Assembly (NCBI GenBank): GCA_021234155.1
Contig: JAJEKV010000044.1
Location: forward strand, 9,458,777 to 9,522,776
Length of the DNA stretch: 64,000 nt
Source of the DNA: Isoetes taiwanensis
Taxonomy: Eukaryota > Streptophyta > Lycopodiopsida > Isoetales > Isoetaceae
Direction of reading: 5' to 3'
Shown: piece after piece, positions 60,601-64,000 of the stretch
Position numbering within the stretch: position 1 is the first letter of the stretch
Layout: each line of letters begins with the position of its first letter
Program-made: the position numbers and the translations under genes
The notes under the pieces: generated by a model
The model's input: only the letters and a program-made list of their open reading frames with translations
Told to the model about the DNA's origin: nothing
The model's database searches: none

Positions 60601-62579
60601 ATGACCTGCTCGATCAAGTTGGCCCACAGATTATTTTCAGTTTCCACATAATTAACCCCATCCAATTCTTGTAAAAACAAAACATGTGGAGGCACTGGTG
60701 ACCAACCTGAATCTTTTTCACCATGGATCTTCGTGTGAAAGCCTTTGCAAGAGCCTTGAGTCCATTTTGTGGTGAATGACAACCAGAATTGAGAATCACC
60801 ATCTGCAGACAAAAGCATCGTTGTAAATGCTGTATAGTCCTTCGTTGACTATGCTAGCAGACCAATGCTTCCCAGCTAATGAAAGCACTTTTCAGCATCA
60901 TTAATGAGAGCACTCAGGAAAAATTCGCAAAAAGCAGAAATTAGTGGAGATAGACCTAAATAACATTTTATTACTGTCTCCAATGAAATACAGATAGGCT
61001 CTATTACCATTTGCTAATGCCACAGCTTCAAAGCAGAACACAAACTCTGATTGAAGAAAAAAGTGAGCGAATGCAAGAGTAACAGCTGATAACATAGTAT
61101 ACTTGCACTTGTAACAAAATAGAAGTTTGGTAGTAAAGCTGTTAGGTCCACGAGCTTTATAGCATTTGATCACTTGGCTCCTGGAGCACAATACATGAAG
61201 CAATACATATGACCGGAAGAAATCTATCATGGCTAGCATTGACAGCAAGTGCGTTCTATGGTTATCTCAATCCTATTTGCTTATTTGATGGACTAACTGT
61301 TGCTGTCTCCCTTCAAACATAACCAGATATATAACAAACAAATGACCCCATTATTGAGCAGTAGTTTAGCCATAAAAGAAGTACCCAAAAGATCTAACCA
61401 CCTATTTATCCATCATACTGCCAGGATTTTATCATTAACCTTACATCGACATCACTTGATGGCAAATACAGCCCAGTTGCAAAGGAGCCAAATATTTTCA
61501 CCTGGAAAGGATGAACAGCATTAATTGATATATAAAGACCAGTAACGCAACAAAATTAATTAATATATCAAATTAACACACCATAATATTTGACATGCCA
61601 AACAGTACCGCCATGATGTTTATAATTTCTCTTATGAATAGGGGTCTACCAGACATGGAAGTGGTTTATAAGTACCACATTTTACCTCGCAATTTGGCCA
61701 TATAGATCTAATGACTCCAACTACACGTTCTATTGCTGCAACACGTTCAGCCTCCTCCTCTTGTGTAGGAGAAATAAAATCGCAAAAATCTATAATCTCT
61801 GGAAAAATAGCTCTTTCTTTATCAGTTAACAAAATACAATCGATAAGAAGATTCTTGCAATTGCTCCCATGATTTCAATATTCCCATTGTTTCTGCTCTA
61901 TGAAAATAAGAATGCCCCTATCTATTTCACAGACACAAATAGGAAAGGAGTAGGAAACAAATTTTTCTTGACCATACTAAATCATGCTTTTCTTTTCTCA
62001 TTAATAGAAACTGCATGATAAAATGAGCAGTGAAAACCTTGATGTAATTGTACTAACGCGCTGTGGAATGATACTCCATTCGAGGAGATACCGCATTGAA
62101 CCCAAGGAGGTACTGCAAGATATGTTGACTCGATTTTAGAAACCTGTCAACTCCATTAGAGAATTTAATAACTCAACTTTGCAACCTTGAATCTTTAGGT
62201 CATCATCTGACCCAGAGCTACATGCATCATTGACTCCATCAATGCCTGTTACGTTGATATTTGGGTCGTCGTCATTGGCATCAGGTGAATTACCAGCATC
62301 ATCAAAATCCAATGAAATAAACTCAGCCTCAGGTTCCTCGATGCTGCGTTGTTCCACCATAACCAGGGTAGAACTTTTAACTTCGACAACTCTTTCAATG
62401 GGTGTCCAGGCATCTGCAGGATCCGGGTACAGAACTGGAAGATTTTGCAGGGGCTCTGTTATCTCTGAATCTGCCTTGAAAGCCCCAAGTCCATACAAAT
62501 CAGCCAATGGTGAACTGGGCTCTGGTTGTTTACGGATTGGGGCAAGCCTCGTGTATGTAAAGTCCACAGGCTCTTCCAT
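57653..62579 (-). CDS. TRL: TRF4/5-like non-canonical poly(A) polymerase (TRL-like), 13 exons
   Basis: A nuclear terminal nucleotidyltransferase. In the TRF4/5 family such enzymes add short A tails that mark rRNA precursors and other RNAs for the exosome. Exon 1 (62579 to about 62140) is acidic, with MEEPVDFTYTRLAPIR. Exon 2 (61892-61686) carries EIIDFCDFISPTQEEE and IRSIWPNCE. Exon 3 (61501-61445) has VKIFGSF..SDVD, the catalytic GS and DxD. Then come exon 4 (60802-60707, GLKALAKAFTRR), exon 5 (60605-60535, ARVPIVKFVE...SFDI, third Asp), exon 6 (60050-60008), exon 7 (59630-59550, LPPLRPLCLVLKIFLQQREL), exon 8 (59076-59017, GGIGSYALL), exon 9 (58946-58890), exon 10 (58803-58702, LYGRALNVRDVGVSCRDGG), exon 11 (58584-58536, RPFLLSVEDPQ) and exon 12 (58460-58416, APDNDIGKNSYNIQK). 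Exon 13 (58342-57653) starts VRSAFLLAHRAL and has a Lys-rich, NLS-like tail. Exons 3-10, 12 and 13 join in phase at AG/GT sites. Exon 11 has one base too many and exon 2 one too few at homopolymers; the exon 1/2 join is unresolved. Confidence 0.92.
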
Positions 62580-62820
62580 TGTCGACTAAGGAGAACCTGC
62601 AAGCATGGCTTGCCCCAACAGGAAAGGTTATCTAGGCTACCCTTTTAGGGTTTTTAATTTTTTTAGTTTCAAATTTTGGTGCGTTCGATGAGAAACTAGC
62701 TTCTGGTGTCAGCCAATATGAAGTAGGGAGGAACCCATTTTGCCACATCATTGCCACGTCACTGCCATTCAGTCAAGCGCTTAAGCCATTCAAACAAAAG
62801 AGTAACCCACCCAGAGAATT
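62580..62820 (-). promoter_or_regulatory. Presumed promoter and leader of the TRL-like gene
   Basis: Inferred only from position just upstream of the ATG at 62579 (context GTCGACAATGG). No TATA box stands out. 62700-62800 contains a GCCACATCATTGCCACGTCACTGCCA stretch whose CCACGTCA could be a bZIP-type element; this is inference. Confidence 0.35.
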
Positions 62821-63400
62821 TTTTGAATTGCCTTGTTATGTTAAGGGGCGATTTACATGCGTCATCGTGCCTCACGATCTCATGAAAAATGGCGAGCTAT
62901 TTTTTGAGGAGCATCACAGAGTCTGTTGTTTTTGCATAGGGCCCTGCAAAACAGGGCCGACATGTAAACTATCTCTAAGGGCCAGTGTGAGAGTTTTCGG
63001 CATCTTGATGTATATTATGACATATCTATTATGGACTAGGTGAGTTCTTGCATCTTGAGGCATGTCTCGTTAGAGATAGGTTGAGGAGGTTTGGTATCTG
63101 AGATGTATTTTGATATATTTAAGGATCTAATAGCTATAGTTTTTGCTTTTCTTTTTTTTTACGGCAAAGGGAAAACTGTTTGTATTTTTGTATTGGGTTG
63201 CCCCGGGGCCCCTTGTTTAATGGGTTTGTGGCATATCCCCTAAGAATATGTTAGAATATACTTAGGATATGCTAAAAGTGGATCTACTCAAACCCGCTCT
63301 TGGTACATGTGGCTGGCCGCGATCATTCTTTGGCGGTGGTGTGCAAAGCCCTAGCGGCACCACGGGCATGTATTCCTAGAGCGAAGATGCGTCGCTAGAG
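62821..63400. other. Intergenic DNA between divergent genes, with one repeat
   Basis: No gene seen. It holds the reversed CATAT module listed next. Confidence 0.4.
63185..63300. repeat. CATATCC module, reverse orientation
   Basis: GGGTTGCCCCGGGGCCCCTT, GTTTGTGGCATATCCCC and TACTTAGGATATGCT are the reverse complement, diverged, of the modules at 43860 and 56995. Confidence 0.5.
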
Positions 63401-63569
63401 AAAGTCGGTGGATCGCTTGGATTTCGGATCGAGGGCTGCTAAATTCCTTTCACGAGGCCTGGCTGGCATTATCCTTCCCCGCCAAAGATTAAAATCATCT
63501 CCTCGTCTTTGTTCCTCTGCGCCCAATTCTCAGGACAAGCACCTTTGCGATAGAGAGTGCCTTTGTGGT
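63390..63569 (+). CDS. Possible first exon of an organelle-targeted protein (unknown)
   Basis: The plus frame reads SVDRLDFGSRAAKFLSRGLA, then GIILPRQRLKSSPR and CSSAPNSQDKHLCDRECLCG, ending at GTAAGA, a good donor. The Arg/Ser-rich, acid-poor start resembles a mitochondrial presequence. An ATGCGTCGC just upstream is in frame but is cut off by TAG at 63397-63399, so either a start is missing or a base is wrong. A second candidate exon, EVKGAIYSNYAKPQAGSVAF, ends at GTGAGT near 63684. I do not recognise the protein. It would be divergent from the TRL-like gene, about 0.8 kb away. Confidence 0.35.
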
Positions 63570-64000
63570 AAGAATGATCTTTCCATATGCATAGTTCATA
63601 TTTGATCCGCAATGAAGTCAAGGGAGCAATATACAGCAATTATGCAAAGCCCCAAGCGGGATCAGTTGCGTTTGAACCGGTGAGTCTGTATGGAAACTTG
63701 TAGCTGACATGAACTGGAAGTTGGATCTCAAACCTTGAACATTGAACTTAGCACATGATCTATGGGGGCTGGTATGACCACTTTAAGGATTTCATGACTG
63801 ACTTAAAAAAGGGGGCAGAAGTTCTTTTTTCGTTGAGCAACATCAACCAATACAAATCCGATAACATGGAAGTGCATTTGCACAATAAGGATGCAGCACT
63901 GAAGTGTGTCTTTACCTTGATCCTGCTCAGCAAATTTGTGTAATTGAGATAAGTCTCTTATATTGAAGTCAAAGCAATAAAGACTTGGGTAACAATCCCG
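63570..64000 (+). other. Possible intron and exon continuation, unresolved
   Basis: Contains the second candidate exon noted above (about 63612-63684). The frame 63755-63943 has no recognisable domain. Confidence 0.25.

Larger units (their letters stand above)
48715..61909. repeat. Tandem segmental duplication, copy B (about 13.2 kb)
   Basis: Direct repeat of 35665-48713. The junction with copy A is at 48711-48714, where the end motif CTATGAAAATA runs straight into the start motif CCGTGCATATCGCGAAAATA. Right of 61909 the sequence is unique and holds TRL exon 1. Confidence 0.95.

Noticed and set aside
1-64000. CRISPR arrays, rRNA genes or bacterial operons
   Set aside because: None of the tandem repeats has spaced identical repeats with unique spacers, and no rRNA core sequence or closely packed gene run was seen.

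Overview
This window looks like nuclear DNA of a land plant, probably one with a large, transposon-rich genome. The evidence is a P-type PPR gene, a many-intron poly(A)-polymerase gene with plant-like GT/AG introns, Ty3/gypsy and several kinds of LINE remains, and no bacterial gene organisation. I cannot name the species from sequence alone.

Only two genes are well supported. At the left edge is the 5' part of a PPR gene on the minus strand (1-1219, running off the window). On the right is a TRF4/5-like non-canonical poly(A) polymerase, TRL-like, on the minus strand (57653-62579). Exons 2 to 13 can be placed one by one at consensus splice sites. A possible first exon of another gene lies divergently at about 63.4 kb.

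The rest is repeats. From 2.1 to 4.9 kb there are two LINE remnants on the minus strand. From 5.7 to 8.1 kb is a 5'-truncated copy of a LINE family (called LINE-A here) that ends in a short tandem tail. From 9.2 to 10.3 kb is a worn repeat of about 335 bp. From 11.0 to 12.9 kb is a decayed Ty3/gypsy pol. From 12.95 to 20.09 kb are two tandem non-coding elements with shared inverted ends, rich in internal repeats. LINE-A copies 2 and 3 lie at 20.3-23.95 and about 30.6-33.5 kb. A hAT-like MITE of 511 bp is at 25.9 kb, and a relative of 239 bp is nested inside LINE-A copy 3.

From 35.67 to 61.91 kb the window holds a direct tandem duplication with a unit of about 13.1 kb. Each unit carries exons 2-13 of the TRL-like gene, a LINE-A 3' fragment with a very long (GGAA)n array, and anonymous AT-rich DNA. 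The outer breakpoint falls in intron 1 of the polymerase gene, about 17 bp from the exon 2 acceptor. Only the right copy therefore keeps exon 1 and a promoter.

The differences between the two copies are peculiar. They pile up at CAG/CTG trinucleotides and homopolymers, and each copy is intact at sites where the other is broken. This suggests that much of the apparent decay is read or consensus error at methylated CHG sites rather than biology. I saw no bacterial, viral, CRISPR, rRNA or convincing tRNA feature.
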